DNA from: CAYPPG01 sp964412555
GTDB taxonomy: Bacteria > Hinthialibacterota > Hinthialibacteria > Hinthialibacterales > Hinthialibacteraceae
NCBI GenBank assembly: GCA_964412555.1
Contig: CAYPPG010000082.1
Coordinates: 1-29,411, forward strand
Reading direction: 5' to 3'
Length of the DNA: 29,411 bases
The notes below the pieces were generated by a model. That model saw nothing but the letters and a program-made list of their open reading frames with translations, did no database searches and was not told the DNA's origin. Shown here piece by piece: positions 15,377-23,109 of this stretch. Made by a program: the position numbers and the translations under genes. Every line of letters begins with the position of its first letter. Positions within the stretch are counted from its first letter, which is position 1.

Positions 15377-16333
15377 TTATACGAATGGGATGCCTTCCTT
15401 TTTGCCGACTTTCCGGATGTGGATTGCCGCTTGAGCGTATTCTTCCGCAGAGCTGAGATGCTCCAACATCAACGGGATGTCCTGCCGGGCGCTGAGTTCC
15501 TGTAAGAACACAGCATAATCCAAGTTGCCTAAGCCGGGGCGGACTTCGTCGAGATGAGTGGTGAGTTTTTCCGATAAGAGGATATCTTTGGCATGGCAAC
15601 TCTTGAGGTAGGGACCTAATTTATCGAAGCATTCGCGGATGAGAGAGCCGTTGTTGTAATACCGTTGCGGGCTGCAGACGAGGTTGACCGGATCAAGATG
15701 AACGGCGAAGTGTTTTCGATCGATCGCGTGCAGTAGTTCGACGTAGGAATCCGGAGAATCCGGATATCCCCATGGCATCGTTTCCAGGGTGAAAAAGGTG
15801 CGCTTTGGTTTGACGTCGTCGATGATTTTGCGGATGGTTTCCACGATCAAATCAAAGGTTTCTTTTGTTAAATTGTCCTCATGCGGACCTGCCCAGTTGT
15901 TTTCATTGCGGGATCCGCTGATGTTGACGCAGCAGTTGGCTCCGATTCGGTCGGCGAGTGCCAATTGAGTGGTGCATTTGGATAATGCTTTCTTTCGTTC
16001 TTCGTCGTTAGGGCTGATCGGATTGCTCCAGGCTCCCACTTCCGCGATGATGATATTGTTTCGTTTGGCTTCTTGCTCGTAGGATTGGATGACATCGTCG
16101 CTTTGATTTGCGTTGACAGGACAATACGCTGCGCTGAAGCCGGCCCGTTTGACTGCGGCCACCCATTCTTGGGGGGATTCATATTTTTCGAACAGTGGAC
16201 CTCCGAGCCGGATCGGGTGGATTCCGCGCGCCGAAGCGGATACCGATTTCGTGTTGGCGGTCATCAAAGCGGTAAGGCCGAGGGCGGAGTATTTCGCGAA
16301 TCGGCGTCTGGAGAAGGATGAATGGTTGCTCAT
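15377..16333 (-). CDS. Tat-exported sugar phosphate isomerase/epimerase-like protein
   Basis: A 318-residue protein. The Tat signal SRRRFAKYSALGLTALM starts at residue 8. The rest is an AP-endonuclease-2-type TIM barrel (IolE/xylose-isomerase-like): GFSAAYCPVN, ADRIGANCCVNISG, FFTLETMPWG, HFAVHLDPVNLV, KSCHAKDILL and IPLMLEHLSS. The metal ligands expected for the fold are visible: Glu in LETMPWG, Asp in HLDPVN, His in CHAKD and Glu in LEHL. It probably isomerises or epimerises a sugar or inositol derivative in the periplasm. Start ATG 16333, with GAAAGGATC upstream. The start region is partly duplicated just upstream (see the finding at 16324-16440). Confidence 0.88.
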   Translation of the reverse strand: MSNHSSFSRRRFAKYSALGLTALMTANTKSVSASARGIHPIRLGGPLFEKYESPQEWVAAVKRAGFSAAYCPVNANQSDDVIQSYEQEAKRNNIIIAEVGAWSNPISPNDEERKKALSKCTTQLALADRIGANCCVNISGSRNENNWAGPHEDNLTKETFDLIVETIRKIIDDVKPKRTFFTLETMPWGYPDSPDSYVELLHAIDRKHFAVHLDPVNLVCSPQRYYNNGSLIRECFDKLGPYLKSCHAKDILLSEKLTTHLDEVRPGLGNLDYAVFLQELSARQDIPLMLEHLSSAEEYAQAAIHIRKVGKKEGIPFV

Positions 16334-16534
16334 GGTTATTGATCCTTTCAGTTAATTTTGTGTAGGGGTGCGGAGCCGCAAGGGCAGACGGAAACTTGCC
16401 CTTAGTACCCGGTTGCTCATAATTGTTGATTCTTTCTGTATACCCTACCCTAATCCTCGGGAGCCTATGTGTTAAGTGTGTTACATAGTCAGCCAAGCAT
16501 GGGGAGAAGTGATATTTGTATAGAAGAACATAAA

Positions 16535-16560
16535 AAAGGGCGGTGATCAAGCCGCCCTTT
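16535..16560 (-). terminator. Intrinsic terminator of the pseudopilin gene
   Basis: AAAGGGCGG (16535-16543) and CCGCCCTTT (16552-16560) form a 9-bp stem with an 8-base loop. Read on the minus strand it is followed by a run of U from 16537 to 16532. It lies 23 bases after the pseudopilin stop. Confidence 0.9.
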
Positions 16561-16582
16561 CACAATTCTGTTTGTTGGCGAG

Positions 16583-17194
16583 TTACACGCCATTCTGGAT
16601 GTTGCAGAAATTGGTGGTTTGGGGATCTTTCGCTCCCACCCATACAATGTCTCCATAACTATTGAGACCGTTGGATGTTTGGTAAATAAAATTCGGATAG
16701 CCGTTCGGGCAGGCGCCGTCCCGTTGGCCTCCCCATCCGTTGACATTATCCGGTCCCCAGCTGTTGATTCGCCAAACATGTCCCCAACCGCCGTTGTGGT
16801 TATCACCATAATTGTTAACATAATCATACGCCCATCCCCATTTTTGGAAATCGGCGGTATTGGAATAGGTGGCAAAGGGATCGACGGGGACAGAAGAGAT
16901 GTATGCGACGGGAGTCGTCATGCGGTAGAATCGAATCTCGTTAGGATGATAGTGATCACCACTGCCGGGAACACGCGCCTGGTTGCAGGTCGGGTAATCG
17001 TTGTTATCCATTTTGTACATTTCCAAGGCTGTGCTGAGCGATTTCATATCGGAAACGCAGCGGGCGACTTTCGCGCGGACTTGCGCATTGAGAAAATTCG
17101 GCACGGCGATAGCGGCGAGTATACCGATGATGGCGACGACGATCAGCAATTCAATAAGAGTAAATCCTGCTTTCCATTTTCTCGAGTAAAGCAT
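16583..17194 (-). CDS. Type II secretion/type IV pilin-like pseudopilin
   Basis: A 203-residue protein with the class III signal: a short leader (MLYSRKWKAG), cleavage before F11, the conserved Glu at +5 (E15 in GFTLIELLIVVAII), then the hydrophobic helix and AIAVPNFLNAQVRAKVARC. The next segment (MKSLSTALEMYKMDNNDYP) is the usual G-type pseudopilin pattern. The C-terminal globular part is rich in Gly/Trp/Asn (WGWAYDYVNNYGDNHNGGW) and has few recognisable features. Such genes occur in many copies in Planctomycetes-like and Hydrogenedentes-like genomes. Monocistronic, with its own terminator. Confidence 0.9.
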   Translation of the reverse strand: MLYSRKWKAGFTLIELLIVVAIIGILAAIAVPNFLNAQVRAKVARCVSDMKSLSTALEMYKMDNNDYPTCNQARVPGSGDHYHPNEIRFYRMTTPVAYISSVPVDPFATYSNTADFQKWGWAYDYVNNYGDNHNGGWGHVWRINSWGPDNVNGWGGQRDGACPNGYPNFIYQTSNGLNSYGDIVWVGAKDPQTTNFCNIQNGV

Positions 17195-17289
17195 TTTTCA
17201 TAACCTCCCAAAGGTTGAATGGTATCGGCAATTATACTCGATTGTTTTCTTCAAACAACCTACAGATATTAGTGCATAGAGAAACAAAA

Positions 17290-18438
17290 TCATATGCGGT
17301 ATTTTCTCGCGAAGGGAAGAGTGAGAAAGACAAAGAGAGTGGCAAATCCTAATAAAATAGGCACTTCGATCCATAACGGTTCAAACGCTTTGCCGAAGTA
17401 GAGCACATTTTGGATACCATGAAGTGCCCAATAGGTTGGCATAGCCATGGCGATCAATTTAAACATATCGGGCATAATTTCGACAGGCCACCAGCAGCCG
17501 CCGAGAGCGGTTAGGAACATGGACAAAAAGATGCCGGTGTTGATGACTTGTTGTTCGGTAGAACAAACCATGCCGATAAAAATGCTCAGACAGCCGATGA
17601 AAGCCGAATAGGCAAAAAGGACTGGTACAATCAAGATGGGATTGTCACCCAAAGGAACGGAGAACAAATAAGCGCCTGCGAATAAGATAATCATGGCTTG
17701 AAGTGTCCCCTGCACAATGCGGGAGAGAGTCTTCCCGACAAAAATTTCAGTGAAATAGACCGGTGCAGCGGCCAGCCGGGTGAATTGTCCCTGATGGCGG
17801 TCGTTGACCATCGTGACGCCCCCGTAAATGATGGTCATCATCAAAACAAACATGATCAAATAGCTGGTCACACTTAAATTGAAGCCGCTGGGCGGAGGTT
17901 TGAGGGAAGCGACTTGTTGTTGCGTAACGGTCAATGTTGGCGGTTGATCGAGAATATTCTTGAGTTTTGCAGTGGATTCGTCTGTCCATTCTTCTTCATC
18001 GATATCGGCTTTGATCAGTCCTTTTGTGAATCGAATCATGGCATGCACGAGTTGAGTTTGCGTTTCCAGGATTTGTTGAGGATTTCCTTGGCCTTTCACG
18101 AAGGTGATCCTTACCGGTTCTTGATTCATGATGTCGCGGGAAAACGTAGCTGGAATGATGATCCCATTAAGCATCCATGTGTTTAGATTCTTTTCTTCGT
18201 CAGGAGATTTCTTGTCGATGAAAAATCCTTTATCTTCCAGTTGGTCGACAAAGAGGTGGGACAAAGATCCTTGGTCATAATTAAAGACATGAATCCAGGC
18301 CGTATGAGGGCCACGGCTTCTAAACACGTTCCCCATTATAAATGCGAACAGGAGTGGCATCAGGATGAGCCACAACACCGCCATTTTATCTTTGATGACT
18401 CGATGGAGATCGCAAAGTGAAATACGTAAAATGTTCAT
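17290..18438 (-). CDS. ABC-2 type transporter permease
   Basis: A 382-residue membrane protein. The first transmembrane helix (MAVLWLILMPLLFAFIMGNVF) is followed by a large periplasmic domain (about 45-195), then five or six helices (VTSYLIMFVLMMTIIYGGV, AMIILFAGAYLFSV, VLFAYSAFIGCLSIFIGMV, IFLSMFLTALGGCWWPVEI, and the last near FATLFVFLTLPFA). This is the ABC2_membrane_3 layout, seen in YhiH/YbhR- or NatB-like exporters. The start overlaps the previous gene's stop by 4 bases, so it is the last gene of the operon. Confidence 0.9.
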   Translation of the reverse strand: MNILRISLCDLHRVIKDKMAVLWLILMPLLFAFIMGNVFRSRGPHTAWIHVFNYDQGSLSHLFVDQLEDKGFFIDKKSPDEEKNLNTWMLNGIIIPATFSRDIMNQEPVRITFVKGQGNPQQILETQTQLVHAMIRFTKGLIKADIDEEEWTDESTAKLKNILDQPPTLTVTQQQVASLKPPPSGFNLSVTSYLIMFVLMMTIIYGGVTMVNDRHQGQFTRLAAAPVYFTEIFVGKTLSRIVQGTLQAMIILFAGAYLFSVPLGDNPILIVPVLFAYSAFIGCLSIFIGMVCSTEQQVINTGIFLSMFLTALGGCWWPVEIMPDMFKLIAMAMPTYWALHGIQNVLYFGKAFEPLWIEVPILLGFATLFVFLTLPFARKYRI

Positions 18439-19046
18439 TTCGCTCCAAATTTCCTATAGCGACGGATGAAAAAGTAAAGTCCGAGTATTGAAGTCACGGC
18501 CCCGCAAATCACCAAGATCGTCAGAGGTTTGACCAGTTCACCGGATGGCTCTGATTGCATAACATTTTGAAGGGCCATAATTCCCCACCGGTTGGGGGTG
18601 TATATAGACAGTATTTGCATAAATTTCGGCATCGCTTCCACTTGTATCATACTGCCTCCGAGCATGCCGAAATACATGATGACCAGAATACCAAAACCGT
18701 TGGCAGACTCTTTTGTTTTGGATAAGCCGTAGATGATCGACAGAATACCGGTGATGCAGAATGTCGAAACTAGAATGACGATCAATAACAGGAATACATT
18801 TCCTAATTTCATGCCGAATACCAAGGATGTAAATATCATACCTGTCATCATGACAACTGTTCCCAGGATGAAACAGCGTATCATCTTAGAAATCAGGAAG
18901 TGTTTGATGCTGACCGGTGTCGATAGGATCCGATGAAGAGTTTGATTCTCATCTTCAATCAAGATTTCGAGCAAGGCATTTTGGGAAATCATGAAGAGAA
19001 AGAAAATCATCATGCCGGGAAAAATATATCCGATAATCTCACTCAT
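18435..19046 (-). CDS. ABC-2 permease, C-terminal membrane half
   Basis: A 203-residue protein of six predicted helices (IIGYIFPGMMIFFLFMISQN; MIRCFILGTVVMMTGMIFTS; VFLLLIVILVSTFCITGIL; GFGILVIMYFGMLGGSMI; LVKPLTILVICGAVTSILGL). It has the cytoplasmic segment EDENQTLHRILSTPVSIKHF usual between the first two core helices, and TPNRWGIMALQNV near the end. It equals the second half of a normal ABC2_membrane_3 permease. The first half is the separate gene just upstream in another frame (8-base overlap, ATGAGTGA). Confidence 0.85.
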   Translation of the reverse strand: MSEIIGYIFPGMMIFFLFMISQNALLEILIEDENQTLHRILSTPVSIKHFLISKMIRCFILGTVVMMTGMIFTSLVFGMKLGNVFLLLIVILVSTFCITGILSIIYGLSKTKESANGFGILVIMYFGMLGGSMIQVEAMPKFMQILSIYTPNRWGIMALQNVMQSEPSGELVKPLTILVICGAVTSILGLYFFIRRYRKFGAK

Positions 19047-19719
19047 TGTTGGTATTCTCCGTCAATTCCATGCTTGCATCCGGTAAATATTCCTCCGCGG
19101 TGAGAGTGTGAAATTGGAGGATCGGCGGGAAAAGATAATCCTGAATGCTGTCAATTCGCCGAAAGGATTGAGATGCCAGTCCAACGATAGCGTCTTCCTC
19201 AGGGAATTCATCGGATTCAAGTAAATCGCGTGTTTTTTTCAGCGGTTCCTGCAAGACTTCCGCCGCTCCGGAAAGTCCTTCGGCTAACAGCGATACCCCT
19301 TGACGGACGACTTGGGGTAAAATTTGTTCCGCCGGATTTTCATAAATCTCGATGGATGAAGTCACGTTGTTGAGCAGATTGACCGTCATGCTTGCCGGAA
19401 GAATGACAAAAGCCGAAGCCCGGCGTTTTTCGAGCATGCGGATGCCTTCTTCTCTGGATTCTACGTAGTGGATTTGGAGGTTTTGGGATGCGTCTCCCTG
19501 CGAGGGGATCATGCGCAAATAGCCGGCTAACAAGTCATCATCATCATCGAGAAGAGCAACATGAATGGTCGGAAGATTTTCCGAATCGTTGTTCCCGCTG
19601 AAGATCGTGGCCATGAGAGCCGAGATCATAATAGGAATCAGCGTCAATACGATGATGGACCACGGTCGTTTGATATCTCGTTTTAAATCTTTAAGGACAA
19701 GGGATACAATGGCGTTCAA
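19039..19719 (-). CDS. ABC-2 permease, N-terminal half with periplasmic domain
   Basis: A 226-residue protein. One transmembrane helix (IIVLTLIPIMISALMATIF, about 22-40) is followed by a soluble domain (HVALLDDDDDLLAGYLRMIP, LQIHYVESREEGIRMLEKRR, ASAFVILPASMTVNLLN, TAEEYLPDASMEL). This is the N-terminal half of an ABC2_membrane_3 permease. It ends exactly where the core helices should begin. Start overlaps the ATPase stop by 4 bases. With the downstream half, 429 residues would form one permease. Confidence 0.85.
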   Translation of the reverse strand: MNAIVSLVLKDLKRDIKRPWSIIVLTLIPIMISALMATIFSGNNDSENLPTIHVALLDDDDDLLAGYLRMIPSQGDASQNLQIHYVESREEGIRMLEKRRASAFVILPASMTVNLLNNVTSSIEIYENPAEQILPQVVRQGVSLLAEGLSGAAEVLQEPLKKTRDLLESDEFPEEDAIVGLASQSFRRIDSIQDYLFPPILQFHTLTAEEYLPDASMELTENTNNE

Positions 19720-20657
19720 TCTCTCAACTCTCTTCCGGTCAATTTCAGGAACACGCTTTCCAACGTGGGTTTTTGAATCGATAAATCTTCAATTTCGATT
19801 TGATGCCCCGCTAGAAGATTCACGAAGTCGGCGATGCCGAAATCGTTTTCTGCATGAATGGTGAGTGTGGCTGTATTGTCTTCGACATTGATGGGTGAAA
19901 TAGGGCTTGCCGATATACATTCATTGAATCTTGCCGCGGAGAATTGGCCGCTTACGGTGATGATGTCATGATCGCCGACGACGCGTGCAAGTTCGCTGAC
20001 AGAACCGATTTGCAGGATGCGGCCATGATCCATAATCGCGATGCGGTCACAAAGTTTTTCCGCTTCCTCGAGATGATGGGTAGTGAAGAGAATGGTCGTG
20101 CCTTCCCGAACGATTTCCCTGATGATTTCGAGGATATTGTTGCGCGCCTGCGGATCGATGCCGACTGTGGGTTCATCCAAAAGAACGACGGATGGTTTGT
20201 GAATCAAGCCGATGGCGAGATTCAGCCGCCGCTTCATTCCTCCGGAGAAACGGGAGACCGCTTCCTTTGCCCGTCCTGCAAGACCGACTCGATCCAAAAT
20301 CTCATCGATGTTCTTTTTCAATTCCGAGCGCGCCGTTCCATATAAACTTCCCCAAAACATCAAGTTTTCTTGGGCTGTAAATTCTTCATAGAGCGCAAGG
20401 TCTTGGGGGACCAAACCCATCAATTGTTTGGCTTGTTTCGGAGTTTCCCACACATCGTAATCCGCAATTCGAACCTTGCCTTCATCCGGTTTCAAAAGAC
20501 CTGAAATCATGGAGATCGAGGTTGTTTTTCCGGCTCCATTGGGACCGAGAAAACCGAAAAGTTCTCCTTTGGGCACCGAGAAAGAGATGCGGTCGACGGC
20601 ACGAAGTTCGCCGTAACGTTTGGATAAATTATCGACAGTGATCATTGGGATATGCAA
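19716..20657 (-). CDS. ABC transporter ATP-binding protein (ABC-2 exporter type)
   Basis: A 313-residue protein with Walker A GPNGAGKTT (38-46), Q-loop VPQDLALYEEF, signature RFSGGMKRRLNLA (136-148), Walker B VVLLDEPTVGID (157-168) and the switch His in FTTHHLEEAE. The ~90-residue C-terminal extension is usual for DrrA/NatA-type exporters. First gene of the operon ATPase, permease N-half, permease C-half, second permease. It drives export of an unknown substrate (drug, lipid or peptide). The next gene on the other side is the divergent precursor gene, 542 bases away. Confidence 0.95.
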   Translation of the reverse strand: MHIPMITVDNLSKRYGELRAVDRISFSVPKGELFGFLGPNGAGKTTSISMISGLLKPDEGKVRIADYDVWETPKQAKQLMGLVPQDLALYEEFTAQENLMFWGSLYGTARSELKKNIDEILDRVGLAGRAKEAVSRFSGGMKRRLNLAIGLIHKPSVVLLDEPTVGIDPQARNNILEIIREIVREGTTILFTTHHLEEAEKLCDRIAIMDHGRILQIGSVSELARVVGDHDIITVSGQFSAARFNECISASPISPINVEDNTATLTIHAENDFGIADFVNLLAGHQIEIEDLSIQKPTLESVFLKLTGRELRD

Positions 20658-21199
20658 AATCCTTTATTTCAATTCAAACAAAGCAACATCACTCTAAAAA
20701 AAGAATCTCAACCCGTCAATACGCATCAGGTTTCGAATCGTTGCAAAAAAGTTTGTATAGGTGTTTTATTTGAACATTGTTAGGCGATTGTTTGATATTC
20801 ATTCTGTCTGAGAAATGCCACATGGAAAGTGGATTTGCCAGGCTCCAGATTGACTGTTCGAAATCCTTCCTGGAGCCTGATTTCATGACTGATGAAATTT
20901 TGAACAAAAAAAAATGAATTTCACATATACAAACAATACAAACTGTGTTATAGTGTTTTCGTTCGCGGGGATATTCGATTCTTGTTGATAACACTCTATG
21001 CGAATTTTGATTTATTGATTTGGAACAAGGGACTTTTTGATTTTTTAGAATTTGTATTTTTCTTTCCATCCTGGGGACTCTTCTATAATTTAATTTTATT
21101 CTGCTTTTGGTACAAAGTATTCTCCTTTTATCGTGATTGATCCGGGAGTCTGAAATATCCCGGTTTCTATTTCTCTATGCAAGAAAGGAGGTCACTATC
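20658..21199. promoter_or_regulatory. Divergent intergenic region with inverted repeats and a candidate promoter
   Basis: AT-rich 542-base gap between the ABC operon and the precursor gene. It holds CAGGCTCCAG (20839-20848) with CTGGAGCCTG (20870-20879), a perfect 10-bp inverted repeat; next to it ATTTCAT/ATGAAAT; and CCGGGA (21142-21147) with TCCCGG (21158-21163) close to the start codon. A TATAAT box at 21084-21089 is the best -10 candidate for the plus-strand operon, but no good -35 is seen. AAGGAGG (around 21184-21190) is a near-consensus ribosome binding site. No convincing gene lies in the gap. Confidence 0.5.
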
Positions 21200-22423
21200 A
21201 TGGCAGAAAGCCAGGATAAGCCGGCAAATGCCGGCAAAGCACCGAAATATCGGAAAAGCAAGTTTGTTTCCGAAATTGCCAAGGATCCGAAACAACTGCC
21301 GAATGTGTTGTTGTTGTCAGGATATCTGGGAGATTCATCCGAGGAAGATCATGCGCGGTTGTATCTCGATCCGGAATTCGACAACTATGTGGAAATCCCC
21401 AATGAAGGAATCCTCTATACGCAAGACATTCCCGAAGAGGAACTTCCTCTGGGGGGCAGTTATGTTTGGATCGAAGCCGATGCCGATCTGACTCATGGAA
21501 AAGTCGGCACTGAACGTCACAGCGGGAAATTCCTTCAAGGTCAAATTCTGCAAGCGTATCAAAATCTCGCAAAAACACCGGATGTAGTAGGAGAGCAGTC
21601 AGGTGCAAAAGCACCGTTTCATCCGACACCGTCCGTGACACTTGCACAATGTTGCGGACCGATTACACAACAATGCTCGATTCCGCCTCAATGCCCAATT
21701 GGACCAACGGCTTGGTATCGATGTACACAAATGCCTCCGCATTGTCCAATTGGACCCACGGGAATGCAGCATTGTACGCAGCCCCCTGTCTGTCCCCCGA
21801 TCGGCCCGACCGTGATGCAACACTGCACGCAAATCGGTTGCCCATTAGAAGTTCAACAAGCGGGTGCAGGACAAATGCCGACATTAGGGCTGGTTACTTC
21901 ACCGTGCCTCTGTCCACCTTCCATTGGATGTCCTCCGACAACTCCCCCTATTTGTCAAGGAGGGCAGGCCGGAGCGGCACAAGGGGTTCATGTGGGACCG
22001 ACGGGCATATACCAGTGCACACAATCGCCTCCGCAGTGTGGGAATACGGCATGGCAGGGATGTACTCAAGCCGGTTGTGCCTCACCGGGAATCGGTTGCA
22101 CTGTCTATTTAACCTGCCCACCGACAGGACAGCCGGCGGGACATACGGAATGCTTCGGTTGTACTACGCCGATGCAGCAGTGTCCACCTGCGTTATCCGC
22201 CCCGCCGAACTGTCCCTCGGTACAACCATGTCATACAGTACCACCTTTCTGCCCTCAAGATCAAGCGGGAGCAGCTCAAATGGGGACTCCGGTTGGTCCG
22301 ACCGGTGTTCAGAATTGCACGCAATCCCCACCACAATGTGGGAATACGGCGTGGCGGGGATGCACGCAGGCCGGATGCGGAGTTGGTGTAACCGGAGTAC
22401 AGAATTGTACGCAGGGACCGTAA
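21200..22423 (+). CDS. Cys/Thr/Pro/Gln-rich RiPP-like precursor, long form (first part)
   Basis: A 407-residue protein from ATG 21200 with a very strong Shine-Dalgarno. Residues 1-~125 are a folded, Cys-free leader (KFVSEIAKDPKQLPNVLLLS, GYLGDSSEEDHARLYLD, NYVEIPNEGILYTQDIPEEE, LPLGGSYVWIEAD, then GKFLQGQILQAY at 109-120). I recognise this leader from precursor-like genes beside HopA1/kinase/LanC genes in other bacteria. Residues 150-407 have about 30 Cys with recurring GPTxxxxCTQ and CGNTAWxGCTQAGC units. Thr sits exactly five positions before Cys (T-x4-C) in almost every unit. QAGA(A) spacers separate blocks. The stop TAA at 22421-22423 falls inside a repeat whose frame continues for another 201 codons. 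Confidence 0.75.
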   Translation: MAESQDKPANAGKAPKYRKSKFVSEIAKDPKQLPNVLLLSGYLGDSSEEDHARLYLDPEFDNYVEIPNEGILYTQDIPEEELPLGGSYVWIEADADLTHGKVGTERHSGKFLQGQILQAYQNLAKTPDVVGEQSGAKAPFHPTPSVTLAQCCGPITQQCSIPPQCPIGPTAWYRCTQMPPHCPIGPTGMQHCTQPPVCPPIGPTVMQHCTQIGCPLEVQQAGAGQMPTLGLVTSPCLCPPSIGCPPTTPPICQGGQAGAAQGVHVGPTGIYQCTQSPPQCGNTAWQGCTQAGCASPGIGCTVYLTCPPTGQPAGHTECFGCTTPMQQCPPALSAPPNCPSVQPCHTVPPFCPQDQAGAAQMGTPVGPTGVQNCTQSPPQCGNTAWRGCTQAGCGVGVTGVQNCTQGP

Positions 22424-23029
22424 AATTGTGGAAATTCCCAATGGCCGGGATGTACACAAGTTCAGTGCGTGACATTGATCAAAGAAGGCTGTAACACCGC
22501 ATTGGTAGGATGCACACCGTTTCCGACCTGTCCTCCGGGCGGGCAACCGGTAGGACCGACGGGATGCTTCGGCTGTACATTGCCGTTTGCATGTCCTCAA
22601 CCTCCAGCCGGCGCCGCTCCGGCTGTGCAAGCGGGTCAAGCGACGATCGGATGCATGCAGGAAATGGCAGCTGGGGCGCCGATGGACCTTGGACAGCTAC
22701 AACCGCGAATCACACCGATAACAATCGCATGTCCAGGGCCAAATACGTTGATTTGCCCACAGACGCAACTTTGTCCGATCACTCAGAATTGCCCGCAGAC
22801 ATTGATCTGTCCGCAAACGCAGCTTTGTCCGCAGACTTACCTCTGTCCGATTACCCAGAACTGTCCGCAAACGCTGATTTGCCCACAGACGCAGATATGT
22901 CCTCAAACCCAACTTTGTCCAATCACCCAGATCTGCCCACAGACACAAATCTGCCCCATAACCCAAAATTGCCCATCACAAGTATGTGATTTTCGTGGTC
23001 GATTTGGATTCGGGCAGGGAATGATGTAA
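22424..23029 (+). pseudogene. In-frame continuation of the long precursor after the TAA
   Basis: Same frame as 21200-22423. Directly after the stop the repeat goes on as NCGNSQWPGCTQVQC, then GCNTALVGCTPFPTCPPGG and GPTGCFGC, an Ala-rich PPAGAAPAVQAGQ spacer, and twelve hexapeptides C-P-(Q/I)-T-x-x (22754-22969), ending SQVCDFRGRFGFGQGMM. There is no ribosome binding site or ATG, and the first possible start is a GTG at 22469 within a repeat. So it is either cut off by a recent nonsense change (CAA to TAA would restore a 609-residue protein) or made by read-through. Confidence 0.7.
22754..22969 (+). repeat. Twelve 18-bp coding repeats (hexapeptide C-P-Q/I-T-x-x)
   Basis: Twelve head-to-tail units, each TGC/TGT-CCx-CAG/CAA/ATA/ATC-ACx-xxx-xxx. 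The encoded variants are CPQTQL, CPITQN, CPQTLI, CPQTYL, CPQTQI and CPITQI. Every Thr is three positions before the next Cys. The spacing is unbroken, and third bases vary while residues do not. Confidence 0.95.
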
Positions 23030-23035
23030 TTGCCA

Positions 23036-23066
23036 GGATCCCAACCGCGTCAAGTGGTTGGGATCC
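23036..23066 (+). terminator. Strong hairpin between the long and short precursor genes
   Basis: GGATCCCAACC (23036-23046) and GGTTGGGATCC (23056-23066) form a perfect 11-bp stem with a 9-base loop, 6 bases after the stop of the long precursor frame. No U-run follows, so it is more likely an RNA-stabilising or partial-termination hairpin than a full terminator. Confidence 0.65.
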
Positions 23067-23109
23067 TCAATCCCTTAACGGGATCAACAGAAAGGTAGGT
23101 ATTTCAATT

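Noticed and set aside
20716..21069. 117-codon minus-strand frame in the divergent gap
   Set aside because: AT-rich composition, no family pattern and no ribosome site; it covers the inverted repeats of the leader region.
22469..23029. Separate second precursor gene starting at GTG 22469
   Set aside because: It is in the same frame as the long precursor, the GTG lies inside a repeat, and no ribosome site precedes it. A nonsense change in one gene explains it better.
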